A stretch of 64,000 nt of DNA, from assembly GCA_039930045.1 (NCBI GenBank), contig JBDSQB010000006.1, forward strand, positions 62,001 through 126,000, given 5' to 3'. The DNA comes from Chthoniobacterales bacterium. Lineage in GTDB: Bacteria; Verrucomicrobiota; Verrucomicrobiia; Chthoniobacterales; DASVRZ01. The notes under the pieces were generated by a model. That model did not search any database and was not told the origin of the DNA. It saw nothing but the letters and a program-made list of their open reading frames with translations. A program made the translations under genes and the position numbers. Below, in pieces: positions 56,036 through 64,000 of this stretch (positions are counted from its first letter, which is position 1; each line of letters begins with the position of its first letter).

Positions 56036-57754
56036 CTACGGGAGCTTGTAGATTTCGCCCCAGTCCTCTGTGGCGATCAACTCGCTGGTTAGCACCCATG
56101 GTTTCTCGCTGGCGGGCCAGGTCTTTTCCTCTTCCAAGCCCCAGAAGATGTAGTGGACACCGAGAAATTTGGCGGCGTCCTGCCAGTCGTCGGCGCCGGT
56201 CATGAGACGATCCATGGCGCGTTTCTCGGCCTCGTAGGGAATGCCGTGGCCGACCATGTGACCGTGGTAGCCGAGAGCGAGCCGACGACCGGCGAAGACA
56301 AGCGGATGCGCGTAACCGGGGGCGGAGGCAAAGGTTTCCAGGATGGGAATGTCTTCCACGGCTTGCGCGACGCTGAGGACGACAGATTGATCGGCGATGT
56401 CGTAGCCTTTCTCGGTGGAGGCCAATCCGCCGCAGAGTGAAATGAAACCCGAACCAAAAAAAAGCAGGCAAACGGGCACTCGGACTAACATCGGCGTTCT
56501 CACCAGAAGCGAAGTCCAGAGATAGGGCAGGAGCACGATGAGACTCCACATCATGAGCTTCGTGTTGTCCCATTCCCACGGGGAGAATTGGACGAACAAT
56601 GTCGCGACTAACATCCCCAGCGCCGGTCCCACGAAGAGCCAGGCCGCGCGGTCGGGGCGGCGGACTAACATGACGATCAAACCCGCGATGAGAAATGGGA
56701 GCGCGCCGAAATTCTCCAGCCAGTATGTCGCGGAAAAGTGTGCGCCCTGCATCCAGCCGGGGTGCCAGGCGAGCCCACCTGCGGCGTGGAAATTATCGGT
56801 GAGCTTCAGCATCAGAAGCGTCGCGGGGAGAAACGCGGCGGCGATCAGCCACCAGAACCGGCGGCGGTTTTTTCCAAAGACGGCAAGGCTGGCTAACATC
56901 GCGGAGAGAAAAAGAAACGTGTGGATGTGAAAGAGTGGCATCGTGGAATAGATGAGACATTCCAGCCAGAGCGGCAGCGGATTTTTGAGCGGAGTTTCAT
57001 TCGACTCAGCGGACTGCGTTTGCCGCCAGTGGGTTAGCAAAAGCAGGCCGGCGGGCAGGGCGTAGAGGAAGCCGCGCTGGGTGACGAAGAGCGCGAGCGG
57101 GAGGCTTTTCCAATCGAGGTCTTGCTGGTAGTCGAGCCATTTGCCGGTGGTGAAAATGGCGAACCCGGCGACGCTGCCATTGAAGAGAAACCCGGCGACG
57201 CCGAACGCGCGTCCCCAGCGATAGAGCGCGATGCCGGTCGCGAGCGCCCCGGCGAGTCCGGTGACGATGAGGGCGTTGAAGAGCGGGACGCCGAGGACAT
57301 CGAGCAGGGCGTTGAAGTAATCGATGCCAAACGGGTAGCCGATCGAGGAGTGCGCGTGGATCGGGTTCACCGGCCAGAGCGGCGCGCCGTGGGAGAAAAA
57401 ACGGATGTATTGGATGTGCAACGGGAGGTCGCCTAGGTTGTTGCGCGAGAGGACGGCGATCTGGTCGCCTTTGAGAAAGATGAGCCAGAGGAAGGCGCGC
57501 AGGGCAAAGAGGACGAAGGCGATGGCGGCGGCGCTTTTCCAGAGCCAGAAGTCGTTGGATGTGGGGCTGAGGGAGCGGAGGTTGGTTTTCCAGAGGGTGA
57601 GGCCGGTGGCGACGGAGCCGAGGGCGAGCGCGATGGCGGCATTCGAGGCATGGAGGCCGGAGATCGAGAGCGAAAGGGCGATGAGGGTGCTGAATGCGAT
57701 GAAGCTCACCGTGGCGACCCAGTAGTTTTCGAGAATGTGGCGGACGAGACGCAT
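56036..57754 (-). CDS. Multi-spanning membrane protein, GT-C-like
   Basis: 572 residues with ~11 membrane helices and an extracytoplasmic C-terminal domain. The first loop contains LSRNNLGDLPLHIQYIRFF, where GT-C enzymes carry their acidic motif; the fit is not exact. Not matched to a named family. With the neighbouring GT2 and Agl23-like genes it suggests a surface glycan or glycolipid locus. Could instead be a transporter-like protein. Confidence 0.65.
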   Translation of the reverse strand: MRLVRHILENYWVATVSFIAFSTLIALSLSISGLHASNAAIALALGSVATGLTLWKTNLRSLSPTSNDFWLWKSAAAIAFVLFALRAFLWLIFLKGDQIAVLSRNNLGDLPLHIQYIRFFSHGAPLWPVNPIHAHSSIGYPFGIDYFNALLDVLGVPLFNALIVTGLAGALATGIALYRWGRAFGVAGFLFNGSVAGFAIFTTGKWLDYQQDLDWKSLPLALFVTQRGFLYALPAGLLLLTHWRQTQSAESNETPLKNPLPLWLECLIYSTMPLFHIHTFLFLSAMLASLAVFGKNRRRFWWLIAAAFLPATLLMLKLTDNFHAAGGLAWHPGWMQGAHFSATYWLENFGALPFLIAGLIVMLVRRPDRAAWLFVGPALGMLVATLFVQFSPWEWDNTKLMMWSLIVLLPYLWTSLLVRTPMLVRVPVCLLFFGSGFISLCGGLASTEKGYDIADQSVVLSVAQAVEDIPILETFASAPGYAHPLVFAGRRLALGYHGHMVGHGIPYEAEKRAMDRLMTGADDWQDAAKFLGVHYIFWGLEEEKTWPASEKPWVLTSELIATEDWGEIYKLP

Positions 57755-57844
57755 ATCGGCGCAAGGTATCGCAAGTTGGTCGGCGTTTGGCGCGAGGAAA
57801 ATGCAACTCGACTCGTGGCGGCGCGCGTTTTTTTATTGGACCCC

Positions 57845-58222
57845 ATGCGACGCTTCCTCCTGACGATTCTCCCGCTGTTCCTGTTGATGAATGTCCTCTG
57901 CGCCCGCGACGCGCGGGAGGATCAGCGGATCGAGTATTTGCTGCAATCGGTCGCGTCGATGAAGGGCGGCGTCTTCATTCGCAATGGCTCGGAATACAGC
58001 GCGTCGGAGGCGGTGGCGCACCTGAAATTAAAGCTCAGCAAGGGCGGCGAGCGGGTGAAAACGGCGGAGGATTTCATCGCCGGGTGCGCCAGCAAGTCGT
58101 CGTTCAGCGGGACGCCTTACCAGATTCGGCTGCCGGATGGAAAGACGGTGGAAACCGGCCCGTATTTCCTAGGAAAACTGCGGGAGTTTGATCGGGATCA
58201 CCCGAAGCAGGCGGCAAAATAG
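57845..58222 (+). CDS. DUF5329-family secreted protein
   Basis: 125 residues with a signal peptide (MRRFLLTILPLFLLMNVLC). YLLQSVASMKGGVFIRNGSEYSASEAV, AHLKLKL, AEDFIAGCASKSSFSGTPY match DUF5329, a small family of unknown function. Starts at the ATG after CCCC. Divergent from the GT-C-like gene. Followed by a 21-bp array. Confidence 0.82.
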   Translation: MRRFLLTILPLFLLMNVLCARDAREDQRIEYLLQSVASMKGGVFIRNGSEYSASEAVAHLKLKLSKGGERVKTAEDFIAGCASKSSFSGTPYQIRLPDGKTVETGPYFLGKLREFDRDHPKQAAK

Positions 58223-58236
58223 CGAGCCAATCACCA

Positions 58237-58375
58237 GGAACTGCGCGGAGCATTGTGGAAAGTCGCAGTGGCATTTGCGGGACTGCGCGGCGCATTGTGG
58301 AAAGTTGCAATGGCATTTGCGGGACTGCGCGGAGCATTGCGGAAAGTCGCAATGGCATTTGCAGGGCTGCGTGAG
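58237..58375. repeat. 21-bp-period array 3
   Basis: GCATT recurs at 58250, 58271, 58292, 58313, 58334 and 58355, exactly 21 bases apart. Two 21-base types alternate (GCATTGTGGAAAGT.. and GCATTTGCGGGACT..), so the visible higher unit is 42 bases. Takes up most of the 223-base gap between a DUF5329 gene and argH. Rest of the gap has no signal I recognise. Confidence 0.92.
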
Positions 58376-58445
58376 ACCTGGTGGGTTTTTGCGAAGCCGA
58401 TCCGGCCCCAATGATCGAGCGCCTGTGAAGGCCTCAGAGCGTCAG

Positions 58446-59813
58446 TTATGCCGCCAAAAGCTCATTCCAGCGCGTGAGCTCGCTCTGGATGTTCTCCGGC
58501 GACGGTGCGCCAATGCCTTGGCGGGCGGCGAGGGAGGCTTGGGGGTTGAGGATGGTGTAAATGTCTTCCTCGAAGGCACTGGAACTCGACTGAAAATCGG
58601 CCAGCGAGAGGTCGGCTAGGCCGCAATTGCGTTCGTTGCAGAGGGCAACCAACCCGCCCACGATCTCGTGCGAATGACGAAACGGGACGCCACGTTTCAC
58701 CAAATAATCGGCCAGATCGGTGGCGATGAGGTTCCAATCGTCGGCGGCAGCGGCCATGCGGGCGGTGTTGACGCGCGCCTCGGACATCATGCCGGCGAAG
58801 ACTTCGAGGGCGTTTTTGACGGTATCGATGGAGTCGAAGATGGGCTCCTTGTCCTCCTGCATGTCGCGATTGTAGGTCATCGGGAGGCCCTTCAACGTGG
58901 TGAGGAGGGAGAGGAGATTGCCGTAGAGTCGGCCGGTTTTGCCCCGAGTCAGCTCGGCGACGTCGGGGTTTTTTTTCTGCGGCATGAGGCTGGAGCCGGT
59001 GGTGTAGGCGTCGCTGAGGGTGACGTAGCCAAACTCGGCGCTGGCCCAGAGAATGACGTCCTCGCTGAGGCGCGAAAGATGCATGCCGATGAGGGCGAGG
59101 GCGTTGAGGAGTTCGACGGCGAAATCGCGGTCGCTGACGGCGTCCATGCTGTTGTGGGTGACGCTGTCGAAGCCGAGCAAGTTGGCGATGTAAGTCCGGT
59201 CGAGGACGATGGTGGAACCCGCGATCGCGCCGGAGCCGAGCGGGAGCGAATTCATCCGACGAGCCGTGTCAGTGAGCCGGGAGTCGTCACGCGAAAACAT
59301 CTCGATGTAAGCCAACAAATGATGCGCAAAATAAACGGGCTGGGCGCGTTGCAGGTGGGTGTAGCCGGGGAGGATGGCGTCGGCGTTTTTTCCGGCGAGT
59401 GCTAATAGACTCTGCTGCAAGGTGCGGAGTGCGGCTTGAATGTGGACGATCTCGTCGCGCAGATAGAGCCGCAAGTCGGTCGCGACCTGGTCGTTGCGGG
59501 AACGCGCGGTGTGGAGTTTCGCGCCCGCCGAGCCGATGCGCCGGGTGAGCTCGGCCTCAATGTTCATGTGGACGTCTTCGAGGGCGGTATCCCATTGGAA
59601 ATGTCCCGCGTCGATGTCGGCCTCGATGCCGAGCAGGCCGTCCTTGATTTGCTGCAACTCTGCAGGCGTCAGGAGTCCGGCTTTTTCCAACGCCGAAGCG
59701 TGCGCGATGGACCCCTGAATGTCGTGACGATACAACCGCCAGTCGAAGGAGATGGATTCCGAGAAAGTGCGGAGAGAATCCGCCGTCGATTGCTTAAAAC
59801 GTCCGCGCCACAT
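58446..59813 (-). CDS. argH: Argininosuccinate lyase
   Basis: 455 residues from MWRGRFKQSTADSLRTFSES. Catalytic loop GSSLMPQKKNPDVAEL, HTARSRNDQVATDL, and GYTHLQRAQPVYFAHH define the enzyme that releases arginine and fumarate. Another 12 codons upstream are not family-like. It follows the Fur-family gene by 8 bases and is likely cotranscribed with it. Confidence 0.96.
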   Translation of the reverse strand: MWRGRFKQSTADSLRTFSESISFDWRLYRHDIQGSIAHASALEKAGLLTPAELQQIKDGLLGIEADIDAGHFQWDTALEDVHMNIEAELTRRIGSAGAKLHTARSRNDQVATDLRLYLRDEIVHIQAALRTLQQSLLALAGKNADAILPGYTHLQRAQPVYFAHHLLAYIEMFSRDDSRLTDTARRMNSLPLGSGAIAGSTIVLDRTYIANLLGFDSVTHNSMDAVSDRDFAVELLNALALIGMHLSRLSEDVILWASAEFGYVTLSDAYTTGSSLMPQKKNPDVAELTRGKTGRLYGNLLSLLTTLKGLPMTYNRDMQEDKEPIFDSIDTVKNALEVFAGMMSEARVNTARMAAAADDWNLIATDLADYLVKRGVPFRHSHEIVGGLVALCNERNCGLADLSLADFQSSSSAFEEDIYTILNPQASLAARQGIGAPSPENIQSELTRWNELLAA

Positions 59814-59821
59814 GACCGGAG

Positions 59822-60289
59822 TTAGGCAGGAATGAGGCGCTTCTGGCAAGTGCCGACGCGTTGCAACTCGTCGCAGTGCGCTTCGATGCGGATCATTTTT
59901 GCCTCGGGCGAGAAGCCGAGCCGCTTCGAGATGCAGTCTTCCATGGTGTTGATCCCGATGTCTTCAAACTCGACGATGCGGTCGCAATCGACGCAGATGA
60001 GGTGATTGTGATGCGGGTGATCGACGAAATTCGGGTCGTAGTATTTGAAGTCGCGGCCAAAGTCCATTTCGCGAAGCATTCCGCTCTGCACGAGGATCGG
60101 GAGGGTGCGGTAAACGGTGGCGCGGGAGACGGATTTGTCGAGTTTGCGCGCCATGAGGAGGAGATCCTCGGCGGTGTAATGTTCGTTGGTGGAAAACGCC
60201 GCCTCGACGATGGCATCGCGCTGGGTGGTGCGGCGGAAGCCTTTTTCCTTGAGGAAAGCCTCCATACGTTCACGAGTCAGCGGGTCCAT
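59822..60289 (-). CDS. Fur-family metalloregulator
   Basis: 155 residues. Winged helix with RRTTQRDAIVEAAF and SRATVYRTLPILVQSGML; metal site PHHNHLICVDCDRIVEFED (HHxH and CxxC). The usual C-terminal CxxC is replaced by two Cys eight positions apart (HCDELQRVGTCQK). Whether it is Fur, PerR or Zur is uncertain. First gene of an operon with argH, divergent from ilvB. Confidence 0.93.
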   Translation of the reverse strand: MDPLTRERMEAFLKEKGFRRTTQRDAIVEAAFSTNEHYTAEDLLLMARKLDKSVSRATVYRTLPILVQSGMLREMDFGRDFKYYDPNFVDHPHHNHLICVDCDRIVEFEDIGINTMEDCISKRLGFSPEAKMIRIEAHCDELQRVGTCQKRLIPA

Positions 60290-60437
60290 TGTTTGCGACT
60301 ATAATTTACGAGAGAATCGAGTCAACCACGGACGCCCGTCTCCTGTGAGGGGACTGGAACTCGAATGAAAACCGTCGCCTTTCGGCTTGTTCGCGCGCCG
60401 TTTTTAGGCTAGATACTTCGCCCTCTTCAAAAAACTT

Positions 60438-62252
60438 ATGAGCACGACCCCTGCCGCAGACATTATTCATTCCATTAGCATGGCCGCCGAGCGCGGTGAA
60501 GTCATGAACGGGGCGGAAATCCTCGTCGCCTGCATGGAACGCGAAGGCGTGGACACCATTTTTGCCTATCCGGGCGGCGCTTCCATGCCGATCCACCAGG
60601 CGCTGACGAAATCGACTAAGATTCGGACCTTGCTCCCGCGTCACGAGCAGGGCGGCGTGTTTGCGGCGGGCGGTTATGCGCGGGCGACGGGTCGCGCGGG
60701 TGTCTGCATGGCGACCTCGGGACCGGGCGCGACGAACCTCGTTACGGGCATCGCGGATGCGTTCATGGATTCGATTCCGCTGATCGCGATTACGGGTCAA
60801 GTGCCTCAGGCGATGATTGGGCGCGGGGCGTTTCAGGAGACGGATGTCTTTGGAATGACGCTGCCCATCGTGAAGCACAATTACCTCGTTTGGGACGTGA
60901 ATGAGATCCCGCGCATAGTAAAGGAGGCGTTTTACATTGCCCAAAGCGGTCGTCCGGGTCCGGTTTTGATTGATGTTCCAAAAAACATCCAGAACTCCCG
61001 CACGCAGCCGGTTTTCCCGGTGAATATCGATCTGCGCGGTTATCAGCCGAGTCCGAAGGCGGACGATCTGGCTTTGAACGAAGTCATCGGCATGATCGCC
61101 GCGGCCAAGCATCCGATGATCTATTGCGGCGGTGGAATTATTTCCGGCGAAGCGTCGGCGGAGTTGCTGGAATTTGTTGAGCGTTCGCAAATCCCAGTCG
61201 CGACGACTTTGATGGGTATCGGCGGTTTTCCCGAAACGCATGAGCTGTCGCTGAAATGGCTGGGCATGCACGGGACGGTTTACGCGAACAACGCGGTGAA
61301 CGAGGCCGACTTGCTGCTGGCTATCGGCGTGCGTTTTGACGACCGCGTGACGGGCAAAATCGAGACGTTTGCCGAGCACGGCACGATTGTTCACATCGAC
61401 ATCGACAACTCGGAGATCAACAAAAACAAAGTCGTGCGCCTGCCGATCTTGAGCGACGTGAAGTACGCCCTGACTCGACTGAACGAGTTGCTCGCCAAGA
61501 GCGGTCGCGAGAGGGTAAAAACCGGTTTTACCGCGTTCCCAGACTGGTATATCCAGATCAACTCTTGGAGAAAAGAATTCCCGTTTTGTTTCAAAGACAC
61601 CGAGGAACTCATCCAGCCGCAATATCCGATTCAACTCCTTTGCGAGATGACCAAGGGCGAGGCGATCATCACGACCGGCGTGGGTCAGCATCAAATGTGG
61701 GCCGCGCAACATTACGACTACGATAAACCCCGGACTTTGATCACCTCCGCCGGCCTCGGCACGATGGGCTTCGGCCTGCCCGCCGCCATTGGAGCCAAAG
61801 TCGCGTTTCCCGACAAGGAAGTCATCGACATCGACGGCGACGGCTCGTTTTTGATGAACGTTCAGGAGCTGGCCCTCGCTCATATCGAGAAGATCGCCGC
61901 CAAAGTCATCATTCTAAACAACCAATACCTCGGCATGGTCGTGCAATGGGAAGACCGCTTCTACAAGAGCAACCGCGGCCACACTTTCCTCGGCGACCCG
62001 GACGATTTGGAGCGCATTTATCCCGATTACCCGACGATGTGCGCCGGGTTTGGCGTCACTTGCGAGCGCGTCATTCACAAGAAAGACCTCCGCGCCGCCA
62101 TCCAGCGGATGCTCGATTCCAAGGAATGTTACGTCCTCGACGTCATGGTTCCCTACACCGAGCACGTGTTGCCGATGATTCCGAGCGGCGGGAGCTACAA
62201 GGACGTCATCACTGAGGGCCGCGACACGTTGCAGGCCGGTTCGGGTTTGTAA
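60438..62252 (+). CDS. ilvB: Acetolactate synthase large subunit
   Basis: 604 residues. First common step of branched-chain amino acid synthesis, TPP- and FAD-dependent. Glu in [39 protein letters not shown] motif [19 protein letters not shown], and [10 protein letters not shown]. The N-terminus has ~30 extra residues before [15 protein letters not shown]. The regulatory small subunit is not adjacent. A 148-base divergent gap upstream carries one TGGAACTCGA. Confidence 0.95.
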   Translation: MSTTPAADIIHSISMAAERGEVMNGAEILVACMEREGVDTIFAYPGGASMPIHQALTKSTKIRTLLPRHEQGGVFAAGGYARATGRAGVCMATSGPGATNLVTGIADAFMDSIPLIAITGQVPQAMIGRGAFQETDVFGMTLPIVKHNYLVWDVNEIPRIVKEAFYIAQSGRPGPVLIDVPKNIQNSRTQPVFPVNIDLRGYQPSPKADDLALNEVIGMIAAAKHPMIYCGGGIISGEASAELLEFVERSQIPVATTLMGIGGFPETHELSLKWLGMHGTVYANNAVNEADLLLAIGVRFDDRVTGKIETFAEHGTIVHIDIDNSEINKNKVVRLPILSDVKYALTRLNELLAKSGRERVKTGFTAFPDWYIQINSWRKEFPFCFKDTEELIQPQYPIQLLCEMTKGEAIITTGVGQHQMWAAQHYDYDKPRTLITSAGLGTMGFGLPAAIGAKVAFPDKEVIDIDGDGSFLMNVQELALAHIEKIAAKVIILNNQYLGMVVQWEDRFYKSNRGHTFLGDPDDLERIYPDYPTMCAGFGVTCERVIHKKDLRAAIQRMLDSKECYVLDVMVPYTEHVLPMIPSGGSYKDVITEGRDTLQAGSGL

Positions 62253-62279
62253 AACCGCGCCCCGGCGGCCTTCGTGATT

Positions 62280-64000
62280 CTAAAGGGCGTCCAGAACGAG
62301 TTGGGGAGTAATGACTTCAGGCAGCACTCGAGGAGACAGGGTGCGGTCAGCAGGGTAGATGATGTAGAGAGGCACGCCCGCGCGTCCGTAGTGTTTGAGG
62401 ACTTTGGTAATGGCGGGATCGCCGCTGGTCCAGTCGGCTTCAAGAAAGAAGATGTGGCGGTCACGAAAAGCAGACTGAACGGCAGCGGAGTCGATGGTGA
62501 GACGTTTATTCGTTTTGCAGGAGAGGCACCAATCGGCGGTGAAATCGACGAAAACGGTCTGATCGGTGGCCAGTGCGGCGGCGAGTTGCGCGTCGAAACT
62601 AAGGGTGGATTTCGCAATTTCCCGCTTGGGTTGGAACCAGATGCAAGTGGAGGCGATGAGTCCGAGGACGATGACGAGAGCTATCGCACCAAAGCGTTTC
62701 AAGCCTGTTTTCACAGCAGGAGCCAGGAAGGTGCCGTAAATCCAAGCTCCCAAGCCGCAAAGGAGGAGTAGAGTGCCGAGAAAAGCGACGGCGTTGACGC
62801 CTAGTTGACGCCCTACGATCCAGATGAACCAGACGAGAGTGGCCAATAGTAGGAAGCCCATGAATTCCTTGAGGTGAACCATCCACATTCCGGGTCTAGG
62901 CAGGAAGCGCAGCCAGCGGGGATTTGCACAAATGAGCAGGTAGGGCGAGCTCATGCCGAGAGCGATGGCAGCAAAGACGGCAAGGAGTGACAGCGGGGGC
63001 TGGGTAAGGGCAAAAGCCAGTGTGGTTCCCAAGTAAGGCGCGGTACAGGGAGTGCCAAGGATGGTGGCAAACATGCCTTGAAAGAAAGCTCCACCATAGC
63101 CGTCGTTTCCGGCGGTATTGTCGAGTTTGGTAATGGTAGAGCTCGGCAATGTGATCTCGAAGACGCCAAGTAAATTCAGAGCGAAGAGAAAGATGAGAAT
63201 GCAGAGGCCGATATTAAACCAAGGGTTTTGGAATTGCTGAGCCCAGACGATTTCACGTCCGGTAGAGCGAAGAATAAGTAGAACAACGGCGATACCCAGG
63301 AACCAGGCAAACATGCCTGCCGCAAAGGCGAGGCCAAGCCGCATAATCCGCTGCCGCGATTCCCCGGCTTGCTTAACGAAAGAAAACATCTTCAGCGAAA
63401 TCACGGGAAGAACACAGGGCATGAGATTCAGGATCAACCCGCCGATAAAACCGAAGAGCAAGGCAGGGAGAAGAGTAAGGTTGGAGGTCGGCGGAACGGA
63501 GGGGGCGGTAATGACCTTGTTAGGAACAAGCGTCTTGTAGTGGGCAAAAAAAACATTATCGGGACTACTAAATACCTTGCCTGTGGTGAGATGAAGAGTG
63601 AGGTCCGCCTTGCCGGGCACACACATGTTTTTGCAGACTAGCCAGCTCGCTTGAGCGCCGATAGTGATCCCACTCTCGGGCAGCTTGGCGGGCGGAGTGA
63701 CCGTGGCAAAGAGAAGGACTTCACCACTGTAAACATTTACTTGGAGATTGCCCTCTTCTTTAACAACATGATGCGCAGGCCACTGCAGATCACCGACTTG
63801 AAATCCAGCAGGCAGTGTCCAATCGATTTTTGTCGGCAAACCGGTGTCGCCGGGCAACCGCCAGTAGATGTGCCAACCGGGTGCCATAGTTAAAAGGACG
63901 CCGACTTGGAATGACTTTCCCGAAGCTATGCTGGTGGTGTCGGAAATGAGACGTGCATTAACTAGTGTTTGTCCTTCATAGATTTGGGTAGAAGCGCTGG
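62280..64000 (-). CDS. DsbD-family thiol:disulfide interchange protein, N-terminus cut off
   Basis: At least 573 residues; the frame is open to the right edge, so the start lies beyond. Visible: an N-terminal DsbD/ScsB-like domain (MAPGWHIYWRLPGDTGLPTK, LVCKNMCVPGKADL), eight membrane helices (cytochrome c biogenesis-type core with LNLMPCVLPVISLK and TPCTAPYLGTTLAF Cys pair), and a C-terminal thioredoxin domain with FTADWCLSCK (CxxC). Passes electrons from cytoplasm to periplasmic disulfides. Confidence 0.93.
   Translation of the reverse strand, partial: SASTQIYEGQTLVNARLISDTTSIASGKSFQVGVLLTMAPGWHIYWRLPGDTGLPTKIDWTLPAGFQVGDLQWPAHHVVKEEGNLQVNVYSGEVLLFATVTPPAKLPESGITIGAQASWLVCKNMCVPGKADLTLHLTTGKVFSSPDNVFFAHYKTLVPNKVITAPSVPPTSNLTLLPALLFGFIGGLILNLMPCVLPVISLKMFSFVKQAGESRQRIMRLGLAFAAGMFAWFLGIAVVLLILRSTGREIVWAQQFQNPWFNIGLCILIFLFALNLLGVFEITLPSSTITKLDNTAGNDGYGGAFFQGMFATILGTPCTAPYLGTTLAFALTQPPLSLLAVFAAIALGMSSPYLLICANPRWLRFLPRPGMWMVHLKEFMGFLLLATLVWFIWIVGRQLGVNAVAFLGTLLLLCGLGAWIYGTFLAPAVKTGLKRFGAIALVIVLGLIASTCIWFQPKREIAKSTLSFDAQLAAALATDQTVFVDFTADWCLSCKTNKRLTIDSAAVQSAFRDRHIFFLEADWTSGDPAITKVLKHYGRAGVPLYIIYPADRTLSPRVLPEVITPQLVLDAL

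Noticed and set aside
58240-58375. CRISPR array
   Set aside because: The 21-bp units follow each other with no unique spacers and are degenerate; there are no cas genes.

Overview
The window is a gene-dense, G+C-rich bacterial chromosome segment with no phage, insertion sequence, CRISPR array or rRNA operon. The gene content suggests a member of the Verrucomicrobiota, probably a heterotrophic soil or freshwater spartobacterium-like organism. Pointers are GYF/DUF4190 and pseudopilin-like membrane proteins, a lone secretin, ClpS paired with a DUF2017 protein, ThuA plus Gfo/Idh/MocA sugar genes, a UvrC without the usual cysteine cluster, and abundant hairpin repeats between genes. This placement is inference from gene types; no rRNA is present to confirm it.

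Layout. 1-2.7 kb: a minus-strand purine (urate/allantoin) degradation cluster (allantoate-type amidohydrolase, uraH, uraD) with moaA. 2.7-10.3 kb: a glycosyltransferase, a ferritin-like stress protein, then a minus-strand run of sugar ABC ATPase, sugar isomerase, uxaC, uvrC and a Tat-exported phosphoesterase. 10.3-20.4 kb: clpS/DUF2017, tRNA-Asp, a LacI regulator, a DUF4130-UdgX fusion, an SGNH hydrolase, a GYF protein, a lipoprotein, sua5-purE, cspA, aroK and queG. 20.4-27.7 kb: sugar oxidoreductase/ThuA genes, S1/P1 nuclease, a response regulator, typA, a Lon-domain protein and yggS. 27.7-33.2 kb: a LysR regulator, then six plus-strand genes (vapB, vapC, mtnP, polysaccharide deacetylase, dynamin-like GTPase, pseudopilin-like protein), each overlapping the next by four bases. 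33.5-38.3 kb: rplM-rpsI, a ParA ATPase, a CruF-like protein, pabB, tRNA-Glu and tRNA-Cys. 38.3-49.5 kb: macro-domain protein, GH57 enzyme, TerC, acyltransferase, YmdB, amidase, M32 carboxypeptidase, a Lys/Ala-rich DUF2934 protein and trpF. 49.5-64 kb: secretin, leuB, a small-ORF/nucleotidyltransferase pair, surface glycosylation genes, argH-fur, ilvB and the start-truncated dsbD.

Most genes are housekeeping or ordinary catabolic genes. The least expected material is non-coding. Three intergenic arrays share a 21-bp period (two helical turns). Three copies of a GGGAGCGCACGCG stem-loop element all sit between convergent genes, and the inner stems differ in sequence but still pair. Two clusters of TTCCCAA-type hairpins also occur. 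The decamer TGGAACTCGA appears ten times, nine on the same strand, in any reading frame. The best candidates for a second look among proteins are the DUF4130-UdgX fusion, the cysteine-cluster-less UvrC, the toxin-antitoxin-led chain of overlapping genes, and the small-ORF/nucleotidyltransferase pair. I did not find a clearly new multi-gene system.
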